64,000 nucleotides of DNA from Toxonevra muliebris (GCA_963691655.1 OY829326.1:71789235-71853234); one strand, 5' to 3'. Shown: positions 9,601 through 22,288, numbered from the stretch's first letter. Numbers and translations: made by a program. The notes: generated from the letters alone by a model not told the origin.

Positions 9601-12600
9601 CGAATCGCATTCAGACTCACAGCAGAGATCAGAGCTGAGGTCTTCCCGATTAGATATATTGGAAGTAGATTCAAAATGGTGTACATCGCCTTTAAGGGTG
9701 TTGCTTTCATAGTTTCATTGATGTCATTCGCTGTACTCTGTTTCCTTGTAGTGGATGCTCTTTGAGATGGCTGTCTGCCATTCCATTATGCAGCAAAATA
9801 GGGCATATAACAGAGGTATACAACCACGGGTATTCAACCTTGGGTTGAAATCCGCATTTTTTGCCTATAACTGATACGTTAAGGCTTTTTATATCTTCTC
9901 TGACTGTTGGCATGCCAGTTGAGTTTTCTCTCTTGAGTATTTGGCTTATTCAGAGACAGAGGTTTGATCAAAATTTGAAGAATCACATTAAATTACAAAA
10001 GACAAAAAAAAAAAAAAAATTAAAAATATCGAAACTTCATTGGTTAAATTAAGAATTGAAGCAGTACTGTAAATTGTTGGTCCATTAAATTGACATTGAA
10101 CCGATCTAGATACAACATGGAAAAGTAAAGGATGTAAACCATTTCAGGTACTTTAGATTTTGTAGTAGATATGGATTGAAAAGCTTATTCATTCATCATA
10201 AATTTTAGATGATTTAATTGACTCTTCTCTTGTCCGACTCCAGGAGTTTATAGTGTACTTATACAAAATATAGTAAAAGGTTTTAATTCTCTTCTTCTAA
10301 CATATTTAGTTCGCGTCATAAGACATAATCATAATATTTATTGCCATGATACAACATAATTTTACAACAATACATACTAAATACAGCAAGTAACAAACAA
10401 TGAAGACTAAAAATGATTAGCATCCCTCATATAAACACATCTGTTACATTTACGAATGAAGTAAGACCAACAAAAATTTTAATACCAACACTATTATTTT
10501 TGTGACGAGCTAAATATGCAACACTATGATTTAGCAATATTGCAACAACAACCAGAGTAAAATATATATTTTGCCCACCCGGGGTTAAATTGTTGGCTGG
10601 TTGATTTCTTTTGGTTTGGCTTGGCATGGCTTGGTTTCATTTGGTCGGTTTAGGAAAAAAACAAAAATTAACTAAAACTCATGGGGTAACATGCGGTGAT
10701 GTCGTCGTCATCGTCATCGTCGAAATTGACGTAGTCTTTTGAAAAAAAAAAAAAAAAATTATGAATAAAAAACCATAATGAAAATGTTGCACGTGCAATA
10801 TTTGCATTTTTAGTTTAAGCGCATTAACTCGAAAAAAAAACACACCAGTAGAAGAAGAGAAAATGCTTAAAATTGTATATGTTGCTATTTTACGAGTAGC
10901 ATTTATATATTAAAACAAGGTGATGCGGAGGTCCTTTACTGTTGTTTTCCTTTTTCTACATACACTTTATGATTTTGATTACAAACATACTTACACACAT
11001 ATGTGGCAATTAACAATTGAGTTGCTTGAATATTTTTTAGGGGGTATTAACCTTTTTTATTTCACTCTGGGTTCTCACTTTTTTCAACAAGTGCAAAATC
11101 ACTGTTATCGGATTAATTATTATGATATCAGGGTGTTCGTGTATGTGTGCATTCATGTATATTACGTATGTATGTATATAAGTATTTACTTTGGGTATTT
11201 TACGCTCTCGTACTTGACTATTTGCCCATAAAGTCGGATTTGAATATGTATGAAATGGATACAATATAAACAAATATTTGCTTTGTTGTAAAATATTAGC
11301 TGTTGTTGCTTTTTGTGCTGTCGCCGAGTTTTTTTGTTTTTTTGGTTATTCTTGTTGTTATTATATAGCATGATTGGCAAATTATATTTTGTCAGGCTTA
11401 GACGGTCTGTCTGGTATTTATAAGGTTTATTATTTTTGTTTTGTTTTTGCATATTGTAATATTTTTATATCTGAGGAAATTCTGATTTAATGTGTCTTTA
11501 AGCAGATTTTGCACATATGCTGATAATTTTTGGTTAATGAAAATCATAGATTCAGTATAAGTGAAATGGTATTCTAAAACTGTTCTAATATTATTAACTA
11601 ATATTTTCAAATTGATTTGTCAACTTAAGATAATTTATTAAATTGCTAACTTTTTTTGAAGGGTATTTTTTTTTGGAAACCACAACCCAGTTTATACTTT
11701 GTGGTAGAGTTGGGGATTTTAGTTCACGTTAAGCATTCGTTTTTCAGTTCAATTTAATTTAGTGAACTAGTTCCTCATGGAAGGCTTTACCACATAGGCG
11801 AACTAGGCTCTAGGAGACGGCATATTGGGGAGCGGCATTTGATTTTTTTTTAAAGTTAAAGATTAATGCTTGATAGTGAAAAGTGAAAAATAAAAGGTAT
11901 AAAAAATATAAAACCAGAGTATCATTTCCAGCCATGGAAGGCTTACACCAGTTGATGCCTTTCAGTAATAGTTTGGTAGGAACTAAATTTTCGACCAGAA
12001 TGACGCACAGAATTCTCTCTAGTCACACTTTATCACAGCACCGCAGTTTTTTTTAAATAGGCAAAACCAAAAGCGCTGACATGCTGTATTTGATTGTCTT
12101 GACAGTCAGTCTGCACATTATTTCATGACCCATTTGAAAAAGTAGCTGATGATATAATGTGATCAACATTTTTTAGATCGGTTCAAAAGAACACGAAACG
12201 TTGAAGCTTATAAATTTAACAACTGTTGGTAAAACTAAAAATTTTTGAATTTTTAAGTCATTATCTTGAAATGTTCCTTTGTTATTGAAAATTGAATAAC
12301 AATCAGAGTCGCATTTTTTCAAATGATTTAATGATTCCAAATGATTTAATGATTCCAAATTATAGCTTTATGTCTATAGTTTCCAACCATGAATACAAAT
12401 TCCAAGACAGTTCATTAATGTGTTAAAATATCAGAAAAGAAATCACCTAAGGCGGCAAATAACTTAATCTGATACTGTATTATTGCATTTTATAGTTCAT
12501 TAGTTCACCAAAATAATAGAATATATCTAATTTCTTGAAAAGATTTGTTACATATTTTGTTACATAGTATTAATAAAATTACGCTGTGTGGCAAATTTTT

Positions 12601-12939
12601 TTTGGGTGTAAATGATTTAAGCAATAAATGGAAGAAGAGATATTTGTGACGTGGAATGGTGAAACGAGGAAAAGAGGTTAATGACCAATGACTTTTTCGG
12701 TCGTTAGCCTCTTTTCTCTTTTTTTCTCTTTTTCACGAAGTCTCCATCCGATAAAGCTTGCGATTTCGGGCTTTTATCCAAAGACTACACAAATGTATGT
12801 TTTGAGACTTCAAGTATTAAAAGAAAAAGAAAATAAAGACTTGAAACTGGCCATACCAAATTTTTTGGGGTTTTCAATGGCAACACCATGTCGAACTCAT
12901 CAAATATGTGTCGAACCATGTTGAACTCATCAATCAGTG
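9601..12939. other. Long gene-free AT-rich stretch
   Basis: Open frames here are short, low in complexity, or overlap on opposite strands (for example 11037-11610), so none is supported as a gene. Poly-A runs near 10003-10018 and 10741-10756, a GTCGTCATC microsatellite near 10697-10722 and scattered CA/GTAT simple sequence are present. The character fits intron or intergenic DNA of a fly. Confidence 0.55.
10697..10722. repeat. Trinucleotide microsatellite (GTC/ATC)
   Basis: Short run of GTCGTCGTCATCGTCATCGTCG. Simple repeat with no coding context. Confidence 0.8.
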
Positions 12940-12990
12940 TTGAACAAAATTAAATCTGTCTAATGAGTGAAAAGTAATAACTAAAAACAA
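12940..12990 (+). repeat. 52-bp dispersed repeat, copy a
   Basis: The text CAGTGTTGAACAAAATTAAA and TCTGTCTAATGAGTGAAAAG then TAATAACTAAAAA recurs at 14208-14260 with CAGGGCTGAACAAAATTAAA at its start. The CAG(T/G)G start resembles a hAT-type terminus, so these may be two left ends of one family. The matching right ends were not found. Copy a is cut off by the TTAA element that begins at 12993. Confidence 0.55.
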
Positions 12991-12992
12991 AC

Positions 12993-13690
12993 TTAAGGCC
13001 ACCTTCTGGTCTTGATTTTTAAAAAAAATTGAATTTTTTTTTTCATATTTCAAAAGTATAGGCTTTTGAAAGTATTATTTTAAATTCGTATCAATATTTC
13101 CAGTATTTCGACTTCTACAACCGACTGAAGTTTAAACTCATTTATCTCGACACCATATTTTTCTGCACGGTGGGACACAAAAAACAAAAACTACTCGACC
13201 GATTCGTCTCAAATGTTACTATATTATTCAGAAAACTAGTGCTTATCGCAGAAACTAAAAAAAACTTTCTACGTTGAGTACTTCTTATTTTTTACATACA
13301 AAAAGTGATGAAAAAACGGTTTATTTTCGTAAAGTAAATTTCAACAACGCGCCATTTTATCAAATTTTTGTTTTGTTTTTTTCATTTAAGTTCTTGCAAT
13401 AACCACATTCATACCAGTTGTAACCTGTTTTTCTTTTTTTGTTTGAGATCAGTGGAAAATCCAAAACCTGTCCCACCAGCAAGATCCGTTTTTTTGAAGA
13501 GGGCACCTGTAACACCAATTTTAGTATACTTAAAATTATAATTTTTTTTTTTTATTATTATTTTTGTATATTGTTAAAGTAATAAAATATACCTACAAAG
13601 TTTAAATACTATTGCTCATTATTTCATTTAAAAACAAAAATCCTAAAAACTCGTCAAATTCAAGGGCGCTAGACCAGAAGGTCCCCTTAA
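12993..13690. mobile_element. TTAA-flanked MITE (piggyBac- or Kolobok-like)
   Basis: TTAA stands at both borders (12993-12996 and 13687-13690). Inside, the left end reads GGCCACCTTCTGGTCT and the right end, reverse-complemented, GGGGACCTTCTGGTCT, so at least 14 of the outer 16 bases are inverted-repeated. The roughly 690-bp body has no protein-coding frame. TTAA target choice is shared by the piggyBac and Kolobok superfamilies. The ends alone do not decide between them. Confidence 0.75.
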
Positions 13691-14207
13691 GGATTTTTTA
13701 AGTGACAAAACTATAAAGATATTTATATCCTTAAAAATCAAACTGGTTCACTTAGTTCACATTTGGGAAGCCGATCTCTACACCAACTAGTTCAGGAACT
13801 ACACAACTAGATATTAAGAAAGATTTTTGATTGATTTTATAAGGCGTAAAGAACGTTTGATAAAGTGACAAAGTCACAGCAGTATATATAGGATAGGTAA
13901 ATCATACGCCAGTTTCGAAATCCGTCACGATTCCTGATCAGTGACCATCACTAGATGGTACTCCATTACTATTTCAACATCTCATATAAGTTACTTAAAT
14001 TTGAAATCGAGATCCAGAATTACAGGATAAATGACATATTTGTCCACTGAATTCTTTATATAAGCGGATTCTTTATATAGGAAAATGTTCTTAAAATTTT
14101 ATCCGAAAAAATTTTGCAAATTCTGCCGAATTGCGTTAATTACTCATTTGAAAATTCCGCTCAAAAGACATGAACAAATGTTGTTCACTGTAGGTTGGTA
14201 CCAATCA
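13691..14207. other. Non-coding DNA
   Basis: No gene or element end recognised between the TTAA MITE and the second copy of the 52-bp repeat. Confidence 0.4.
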
Positions 14208-14260
14208 GGGCTGAACAAAATTAAATCTGTCTAATGAGTGAAAAGTAATAACTAAAAAAA
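14208..14260 (+). repeat. 52-bp dispersed repeat, copy b
   Basis: Second copy of the repeat at 12940. After it, the text is rich in TGACTAAAA-type words (14330-14360, 15445-15480, 15800-15860). This suggests that a single older element once ran from here to about 15870 and was interrupted by the inserts at 14598-15438 and 15490-15778. That reconstruction is an inference. Confidence 0.5.
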
Positions 14261-14597
14261 TTAATCATCAATCAAAAATGAATGACTAATTTTTATTAAT
14301 CATTTAGGCATGTATCGTCGACCAGTGACTAAAAACTTTAGTTGTAACCATGACTAAAATGATGATTACGATTTGATATGTTTTCAATACGAAATACCTG
14401 AAAAATAGCTGGTGGGTTTTGACACCTGGGTGAGAAATGCGAAAATCCATTTTTATTTTTGTAACTGAAAATGTTTCCTATAGCGATTTTATCGAATGAT
14501 GTATTTACAGCGAATGGTTAAACATTGAAATCGAGTCTTGTCAAAACATTACTTCTGCATATTCGTGGTGTTAGCTTAAACTTAATCATGACCCCGT

Positions 14598-15438
14598 TAC
14601 GCATGTAGTCTGGTGTTCTGGCTTAATTTTTAAAGTTATTTCGGAAAATTTTTATTAAAAAATAATAAACTGTAATCATTTTAATTTTTATATATGTTAA
14701 GGTACAAAAAAAATTTTTGGACTTTATTTTACGATATTTTTTTAGTGTCTTACTTCCAAAGTGGACAGCTAAAAAAAGGTGTGTGTCGGACCGGGTGATT
14801 ACGTCACTTGAAGTTATCTGAGACAAAAAATGTAAATAGAATATTGTTCTATAGATTTGGCATTCTAGCAGGTAGTAGATTTAAACATTTTTATTAAAAA
14901 ATAACAAAATGGCAGACTTCTAAACAAAAATTTTCAAAAGTCACGTTGTTTTTTGTTGAAAGTCAATTTAAAACTAATAATTCTACTATTTGCTAGAGCC
15001 ATTGGCTTTTAATGTTACTAGGCGCTCTCGACTATGTGCTATAACTTTGTTAATATTTTGAGTTTTGGTCTGAAATTTTTTCAATATACTTTCAATATAT
15101 TGTACTTTCGAAACACATAAGCGTTATTCACTCTTTAAAGTAAAGTGCTGAGTAACGGAGTAAAAAAGTAATGTTTCACTCCAGAGCGTGAACGCATTTA
15201 AAACAGAGATAGTTCTCTCATTATTTATTGTTTACTTTTTTTCGATTAAAAAATGTGTAGAAAAATTGCAAAAATTCATTCAATTATTCATTTTTTAAGC
15301 AAATGTCGTATACTTTATTTTGGTAGAGTAATTTTGTTTTACACTTTTACCCTGTGACTCCGTTAACCAGCACTTTACTCTAAAGAGTGAACAGGGCTAT
15401 AAAAAAAATTGATTTTTTGAAACTCGAATACCAGACTA
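14598..15438. mobile_element. Non-autonomous DNA element with inverted ends
   Basis: The left end contains ATGTAGTCTGGTGTTC and the right end reverse-complements to ATGTAGTCTGGTATTCGAG, giving a terminal inverted repeat of about 16 bp with one mismatch. Much of its interior (TTTATTTTACGATATTTTTT, AGTGGACA.CTAAAAAAAGGTG, CAGGTAGTAGAT, GAGCCATTGGC) is found again at 21300-21915 inside a hAT element. A smaller inverted-repeat unit (15121-15396) sits within it. No transposase is encoded, and I cannot assign a superfamily. Confidence 0.6.
15121..15396. repeat. Nested MITE with long inverted ends
   Basis: The left arm includes TTCACTCTTTAAAGTAAAGT then GCTGAGTAACGGAGT. The right arm, reverse-complemented, reads TTCACTCTTTAGAGTAAAGT then GCTGGTTAACGGAGT. 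The arms of about 40 bp enclose about 190 bp of AT-rich sequence with no coding frame. It is nested in the element at 14598-15438. Confidence 0.7.
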
Positions 15439-15489
15439 CATCCTCAATATGACTAAAACTAATAATTGAATAACTAATGTTTTTTTTAA

Positions 15490-15778
15490 GTTCCTGTCGA
15501 AGGACGTACTCAGGCCAGAACGGCTCATTGTGATTCTACATGGTTGGAACTACAGTTCAACGCCGGTTCCGAACGGCAATGTGGCAGTTTGTTTCACTTG
15601 TTGGTTTTGCCATTGCCTACCAAGATGTGTACTTATACACTTTCTTATAATTCTCATACACATCGATAGTGAATATAAGAAGGTTATGAGAATTAACAAC
15701 CAGACCAAAACGGGAATCGAACCTGAACTTCCCGGGTGAAATTCTAAAGCACTACCCACTAGACTATCGAGGTCATCA
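15490..15778 (-). repeat. tRNA-derived SINE, minus strand
   Basis: On the minus strand from 15778 it begins with a tRNA-like head (CTCGATAGTCTAGTGGGTAG, with a B box GGTTCGATTCCCG) and then the body shared with 28743-28985: AATTCTCATAACCTTCTTAT, ACTATCGATGTG, GGCAATGGCAAAACCAAC, GCCGTTCGGAACCGGCGTTG and CTGTAGTTCCAACCATG. At its 3' end it is joined to a short ATCACAATGAGCC piece like the LINE tail at 48660. The B box makes it a pol III-type repeat, not a tRNA gene. Confidence 0.75.
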
Positions 15779-15884
15779 ACATTTATTTTGTGTTGATTAT
15801 GACTAACTTATGACTAAATTTAGTGACGATATTCGTTAGACATGACTAAAATTTTAGTTAACTAATTAATTAATTGAAAATTCG

Positions 15885-16804
15885 GAGAAAATATTCATAA
15901 ATAATTTTTATCAAACTGATTTTTAAATACAATAAATTAAATCGATGATACATTTGGTGGACCCTATCAGACTAAGGACAAAAGTAGATGAATGTCTTAA
16001 AACTTTAGGAAAAAATTTCCTTTTTTTTTAATCTTAACCTAAAAAAAAGGCCAAAAAAATTCACTGAATAATCATTGACTTCCCCCTACTGATGATGTAC
16101 CCAACCTCAAAAAAATTACCAAAAATAGTAGTCTCATTTTTTTCAAATGATCATTATTGGGAATTTGGGCCATTATCAATGATGAGGAACCCGGATGAGG
16201 TTGGCTTATATTCCCTAAATTCGTGAAGCCACAGCATTGAAAGAGATCTTTCTAGTCGTGGTGCCCTGAGCAATAATGCATTAAAAAATTAATTATATTT
16301 TAAGATTTTCTCCTAAAACTGCTAATAAGATGGAGTTTTTGCGAAAGAATTTTTCACGTTGAACACGAATCTGAGGTCAAAAACTTTCCATCACGTCACG
16401 TTTTAGGAAAAAAATGGGGCAAGTAAGTATAATTTTACAAGAATCCGATAATTTTTTCTATTTTTTATTAATTTTTAAACTTTTCAAACTGATTCAGGAC
16501 GAAACTTTAAACCAAAAACAGTTACTGACCTAGAAAAACTATGAATGCAGGAGTGCTCATTATCAGCTTCTCTTTTTGATCGCATAGTGTAACTAAGATT
16601 TCAAATTTATTTTTTATATTTAACTTTAGAAAAAACCGATGGAAGTAAAAAATATCGTTAAATAGATTCTATTTTGACTTTTTCCAAATCCATTGGCAAT
16701 TAATCTCAAAAATTAGAATAAAGTTTCCACATTTCGGGGGGGGGGGGGGGGGGTGGAGGGGTTTGTCAGAACCCCCAAAAGCTCCCCCCCTAAATACGGC
16801 CTTG
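15885..16804 (+). mobile_element. Non-autonomous hAT-type element, G-tract family, copy 2
   Basis: The right end CTAAATACGGCCTTG (to 16804), the preceding 18-G run and the body (ATCGATGATACATTTGGTGG, TGAGGTTGGCTTATATTCCC, TTCACGTTGAACACGAATCTG) match copies 1 and 3. The left end lacks the CAAGGCCGTA terminus: recognisable homology begins near AAATATTCATAAATAATTTT (15890-15910), so this copy is truncated or its end is mutated. No target duplication could therefore be confirmed. Confidence 0.75.
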
Positions 16805-16812
16805 AATGGAAT

Positions 16813-19215
16813 AATGGAAAATAGCCCTTTAAGCTAAAGAAAGATGACTCTGCACATGTCTTACGAATTCGTTGGAAAAATTTCAGTTGATGTTTTGTTC
16901 GGGAAGAAGTTAAACCAGAATGCTGGAAACATTAACGAAAGATTTGAGGTTTCTGGTCTATCGAAAAGAGCTGAATGAAAGCAAGATTGTAAGATTTATT
17001 TGGTATATTACTGGAAGATAAAAAAGACATGCAATTCCGTAAACTCAATGGCAAAATAGTGCATTGACAACAGCAATGAAAATTATACTTGAGCGTGATT
17101 TTCTGGTTTGAACTTAGTAGAAACATATGGTTAACAAATTTCCCTGTTCAAATAAACACGAAAATAAACCTGTTTTTTATTTATTGCTAATCAACGCTTT
17201 AACACTTTTGTATTTAAACAAATATGTCATTTTCATTCAACATGAACTTTCCACACTTGTCAAAACTTATGCTGAGCAGACATTAAATTGCCAACTGTCA
17301 ATTTTATACATGTATTCACAGTATTTATATATGTATGTATACAAGTATTTGAAGTAGCACACCCTAGAGAGCAAGTTAATTAACCCATAACACATAACTG
17401 GCTAATTATGGCTGACAAAAGTTTCTCAAAAATTAGAAAATTGTTTGAGAGACTAATCAAAAAATCAACAACCACAACAAACACGGCACTTGACTTGTTT
17501 CTTGTTTTTTTTTTACAACCTTTTGTTGCCTACATGTAGCAATCTTTTACCACTTGACAGTTGACCTGCCATGGCATAGTAAATTAAATGACGCGCTTCA
17601 AAATGACATTTGTGGTTGTTGTTGTTGCGATATTTAATGAAATGACTAAAGTTAATTTCTATAACTTTTATTTACAGTGGTCATAGAGCACCAAAAATAC
17701 ACAGGTGCATGAATAAGGATACGTGATAGAAAAAAGAAAAACTAAATGAAATCATAAAAATTTGAGAAATGAAAAATGAATACAGCTGCTGCTATTTTGA
17801 CTTGACATGTAACCGAGTATTGACAACATATAAAATGTCATTATTAAATAAAACAGTTACAATTACAATTGCGTTGACATTTGTTATGCTTCCACTCTCA
17901 CTCTTTTCACTTTTAGAGCGCGGTGTGTCATGGTAATGAAAGAGGTCATTATGCTGTACGTGTATGTGTATGACATGAATGTGTTAATTAAAGTACAAAA
18001 AAAAGGACAACAATTTTCACTGCAAAGTTCATTATCTAGGAGTAATTTTGTATCCTGCATCGGCGAGTAACGTATTGAATTTAAAAAATAAGTATTTTCT
18101 ATATAGTTTAACAATTTATACTTTTGATCTTTACTACTGTTTCTTGCTACTATTTTTTTAGTTTGATCCTTCTTTGCTACGTTCACACAAATGATTAATG
18201 AGTGAATTATGCGCGAATAAACATACACAGCACAAGCACAGTACAAAATTGTAAAAAGTTCAGCAAAAAAAACAAAAAAAAATGTTGTTTACAAAATAAA
18301 AATCAACAAAAATATCCTTTGTCTGCGCTTTGTTGCTGCGCTATTTTGCCAACAGCAAGTTTCAGCAGCAAAAATAAAAATGATTATGCGAAAAAAAGTC
18401 AGTACTCTTTAAAAAAAAAAAAAAAAAATAGCTGCTCCTACTGCTACATTACCTAGCAAAATAGCAAAATATGCTGAACTAACAATTTTCTATTTGCTTT
18501 CGCCTCAGAGCATAGAGTATTCCTACATTTTCTATAAACTCTTCGCTTTTTTCTACTTGCCGCCATTTCCGACTACGTAGATGCAAAGTGTTTCCATACT
18601 GAATAGTCATAAATCTTCCAATGTTTATGAAATGCACTTTTTTCTTCTTTCGCGCTCACAAATTGAGTTGCTAACTTTAGCTACTACTATTTTTATTTTT
18701 TTGAAACATGCAAAATTAGTAGTAGTAAATGCGTGGAAGAGAATAGTGGGTGTGGCAGAAGAGTATGAAAAAAATGTAACCTTATACAGCTGTCATATCC
18801 TTTTGCTTATCCTTTTAACTCTTTCTTTATATATTTCATTTACTCTGTTGATTTCCTGCATATTTTAATATAAAAATGATACAAATTTATTTGGGTTTTT
18901 TTTCTTTCTGAATTATATTAAAATTTTGTTGGGTAAGGTACAATCGACAATTAATGTCGCTATGCTTAATATTGCCCTAATAGGACCTACAATTTCTTAC
19001 AAAAATGTGAATGCTTATAAATTTTAAAAAACTATTGGAAAGCAAAACTGTTTATTACAAACACTTGTACTGCATTGAATTTGAGATTTTAGAGTCAGTT
19101 GATGCATATCCTACTTTTGAAGACCTTGACAACGAGTTTCTACCGGCTTTTTGATTTGATTTAAGACCAATTCCATGTTTTGATTTTCAGTCATTTTTTA
19201 ATTAATTTTTTGATT
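16813..19215. other. Gene-free AT-rich stretch
   Basis: Contains GTTGTTGTTG and CAACAACAAC-type triplet runs, an A-run near 18411-18428 and several short open frames of biased composition. No family motif, RNA gene or element end was recognised. Typical of fly intron or intergenic DNA. Confidence 0.55.
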
Positions 19216-19229
19216 TAAATTTGATTAGA

Positions 19230-20390
19230 TTTGAATATTCAGTCCAAAAAGAGACATATTACAGACCAAAATTTAGAATAAATTCAGACAAAAATGGTAA
19301 TCTAAAAACAGATCAAAACTCAGACCGAATTGCAAAAACCATGTTCAGGCCAAAAACCATACAAAATTCAGACCAAAAATTTAGATCAAACTCAGACAAA
19401 AAATCAGAGCAAAGTTCTGACCAAAAAAAGACATATTTTATAATAAAATTGTATTTTAGACCAAAAATTGACTTAAAAAAAAAGGCCAAAAGGAGACAAA
19501 ATTCAGACCGACATTCAGACCAAAACTGAAGTCAGAAGCTGACCAAATTTTAACCAGAACTTAGACTAGTATTTAAACCAGACATAAATTCTGACTACGA
19601 TTTAGACTAAATCTAGATAAAAAACTGGACCAATATTAAAAAAAAGCTCAGAATAGAAAGAAACCAAATTCAGATCAAAATTCAGAACAAATTTAAGCCG
19701 AAATGCAGACTAAAACTCAGACTAAATTTGGGCCAAAATTCGAACCAGAAGCGGACGAAATTTAAACAAAAACTCAGTTCAATATTCAAACTAAATTCAA
19801 GTCAAAATTTGGTCTTATTCTGGCTTGAGATTTGGCCTTTTTGCCTTTTTTTAGTTAGAATTTCGAACTGAATTTTTTTCTGATTTTTGGTCTGAATTTA
19901 GTCTGATTTTTGGCCTGAATTTGGTTTGACTTTTGGTCTAAATTTGGTAAGCTTTTGGCCTGAATTTCAGTCAAAAATTCTTTTTCCATTTGGTCTAAGG
20001 TATGCACAGAATTATGATAGGATTTATGATGTCTATTTAATTTAAATTTTGCCTTATTTTGGTCTAGTTTTTGACTTCAATTTAGTAATGTTTGTAATGT
20101 TTTAAGCTTGTGGTCTGAGTTTTTGTCAGTTTTTTGTCTCCGTTTCGGTCTGAAATATTTGTCCTTTTAGTTTGAGCTTCGTTTTGAATTTTGAGCAGAT
20201 TATTGACTTCAAATTGGTATAAATTGCTTTTGGTCGGATATTTTCTTTGAATTTTGATTAGGTTTTTTACTGGATTTTAGTCTAAGTTAAAAGCTAACTT
20301 TTGATTTCTGATTTTCGGCCTGAACTTTAATCTGAATTTAGATCTTCTTTTCCTTAAAATTCTGGTATGAATTTTAGTTAGGCTAGTCTC
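19230..20390. repeat. Degenerate minisatellite arranged as a large inverted repeat
   Basis: From about 19230 to 19810 the plus strand is made of variants of CAGACCAAAATT (about 11-13 bp per unit). From about 19815 to 20390 it is made of the reverse complement, AATTTTGGTCTG, also in degenerate form. The turnover point lies near 19805-19825. An open frame at 19221-19529 (repeated NSDQ and DRPK-like words) is simply the translated repeat, not a gene. Similar TTTTGGTCTGAA units recur at 26395-26480, 26700-26790, 28575-28665 and 29385-29560. Confidence 0.75.
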
Positions 20391-21299
20391 ATTTTTTTTA
20401 GTTTTTTATTTTTATTTTATTATAGTTATTGGTCTGATAACACAGAATAACATATTAAAATTTATTGATTTCCGCTGCGATAAATTTATGATATTTTGAA
20501 AGAGAACACTATCCAGATCAGTTCCTCTGAAAACACATATAAACTGCCAAGTCTCAATTTTTTTATGGGCGGTTTATGGTCACGGTTGGGGTCTAATAGG
20601 AATCGATGAGTAATTTGAAGTTCCACAGCTTTGACGTCTGAAGCAAAACTGTTCCTTATGAAAAGCCTAACTTTTATTTTGTTTTGACACCAACCTACCA
20701 CACCACTTCTCTATATGTCCCTTTTTGGGGGATTTTGATACCAATTTCCCCAAAAATTTCCATACATAGTAAATGGCTTGGAATTAAGACATAATGTTTT
20801 TGTCAAAAATAGTCCTCGATACAAAAATAGTTTGAACTTTTCCATCTGAACCACTGCCTAGCTCCTTGTACTCTTTAGAGAAATCCCTTTAATATGAATA
20901 AAAATGGATTCCACAAGTTCCATATTTTAGCAAACTCAGACTCTTTTATCCACAATCTCAACCGCATATGGTATTGATATCGGAGTCATGTCCAGCGTTG
21001 CCAGATGGACGACTGCAACGTCATTTGGACGATTTCAGAGCAAAATGACGATTGGCCGATTGGCCCCAGTTGACGTTTTACGAAAAGTTTGAAAAAAGGA
21101 AAGTTAAAAAGAATACAAATATGTGACAAGGAATAAAGCACTATAATAAAATTTAAAACAGATTTCATTTAATTTTTGGTTTTTTTATAACAAAAAAAAA
21201 AGAAAAGAGAAGACCAGTCAAAAGTGCTAAAACTAAAAAATGGGTAAATTTGTAATAAAATTGAGTAAGTTTCAATACTGGCCGTGTTTTGTTTTAACT

Positions 21300-21915
21300 T
21301 TCTTATGGGTTATTTCAGGTTCCTGCCTAATTTTCAAGGATTTTTTATTATAACAAAATAAAATATAATCATTTCAATTTTTAATATGTTATTACTGGCA
21401 TTTGTTGGAGTTTATTTTACGATATTTTTTTAGTGTTTTTACGTCGAAAGTGGACATCTAAAAAAAGGTGTGGGGACGGTTCGAGTGGTTACGGTACTTG
21501 AAGTCATCAGAAACAAAATATTTAAATAGATTACTGTTCTGTAGGCTTGTACTTCTGGCAGGTAGTAGATATAACCATTTTAATTCAACAATCACAAAAT
21601 GGCGGACCACTAAAGAAAAATTTCAAAAATCGCTTTGTTTTTTCAATTTTCAATTGGGGTAAAAAATAGGAAATGATTAAAAATAAATAGTTCTACTACC
21701 TGAGAGAGCCATTGGCGTGTAGATTAACGTTTTAAAATTTCACCCTAATGGGTTCGATAGTATTCTTTCACACCCCTGGGCGAATCAAAAAAAAATTGTT
21801 TCGAGAAAAATAGATAGTGTTCTATAACTTCGTTAATATTTTGAATTTGGGTCTGAAACAGTATACTCCCAAAATACTGTACTTTTGAGTTTCTTTGAAA
21901 ATCGAACACTAGCCT
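21300..21915. repeat. Second copy of the 14598-15438 element family
   Basis: Shares TTTATTTTACGATATTTTTT, GTGGACATCTAAAAAAAGGTG, GGCAGGTAGTAGATATAACC, CACAAAATGGCGGAC and GAGAGCCATTGGCGTG with the element at 14.6-15.4 kb, in the same orientation. Its own ends are less clear. Because it lies inside the hAT at 20993-22378, it either inserted there or is an older shared piece of a larger parent element. Confidence 0.6.
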
Positions 21916-22076
21916 TAATCCTTAACAAAAGAAAAAGGCAGAGAATGAACAGATGGAATAGAAAGTGCAGATGAAGTAGACTTGGTAGAAGGTATGGAAT
22001 TAGCAGTTAAGGAACAAATAATTGGAAATTTAAAATATGGCATTTTTATATTTGTAGGTGCCAAAAAAAAAAAACG

Positions 22077-22288
22077 TGTTTTCAGCTTTGTGATTCCTGG
22101 CTAAAGGATCGAAAGTTGAAAACTTGGCTGCAAAAAAATAAAATAACCGGATGGAAAGGATGCAGGTTTTTCCAAAATATGCAACTTATCTTTAAGGTAA
22201 AGCCGGATCTAGTTCGACATAGCAAATTCGAGAGGCATATACACAGTGCGATACATAAATTGAAAACTGGCAAAACAGCAAAAAATTA
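22077..22288 (+). pseudogene. Orphan exon of a hAT transposase N-terminal domain
   Basis: One frame reads LCDSWLKDRKLKTWLQKNK, then GCRFFQ, then KPDLVRHSKFERHIHSAI and ends in a stop at 22288. The CDSWL...W pattern followed by (S/P)DLVRHSKxxxH matches the degenerate BED-like zinc-finger region that opens many arthropod hAT transposases. The paired cysteines are mostly lost (a single C in GCRFF), so metal binding is doubtful. A TTTTCAG splice acceptor stands immediately upstream. The DDE domain and dimerisation domain are absent. The exon may persist only as part of a non-autonomous element. Confidence 0.65.

Noticed and set aside
19221..19529. 102-codon open frame rich in N, S, D, R, K and Q
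   Set aside because: It is the direct translation of the CAGACCAAAATT minisatellite. The repeat explains the frame.
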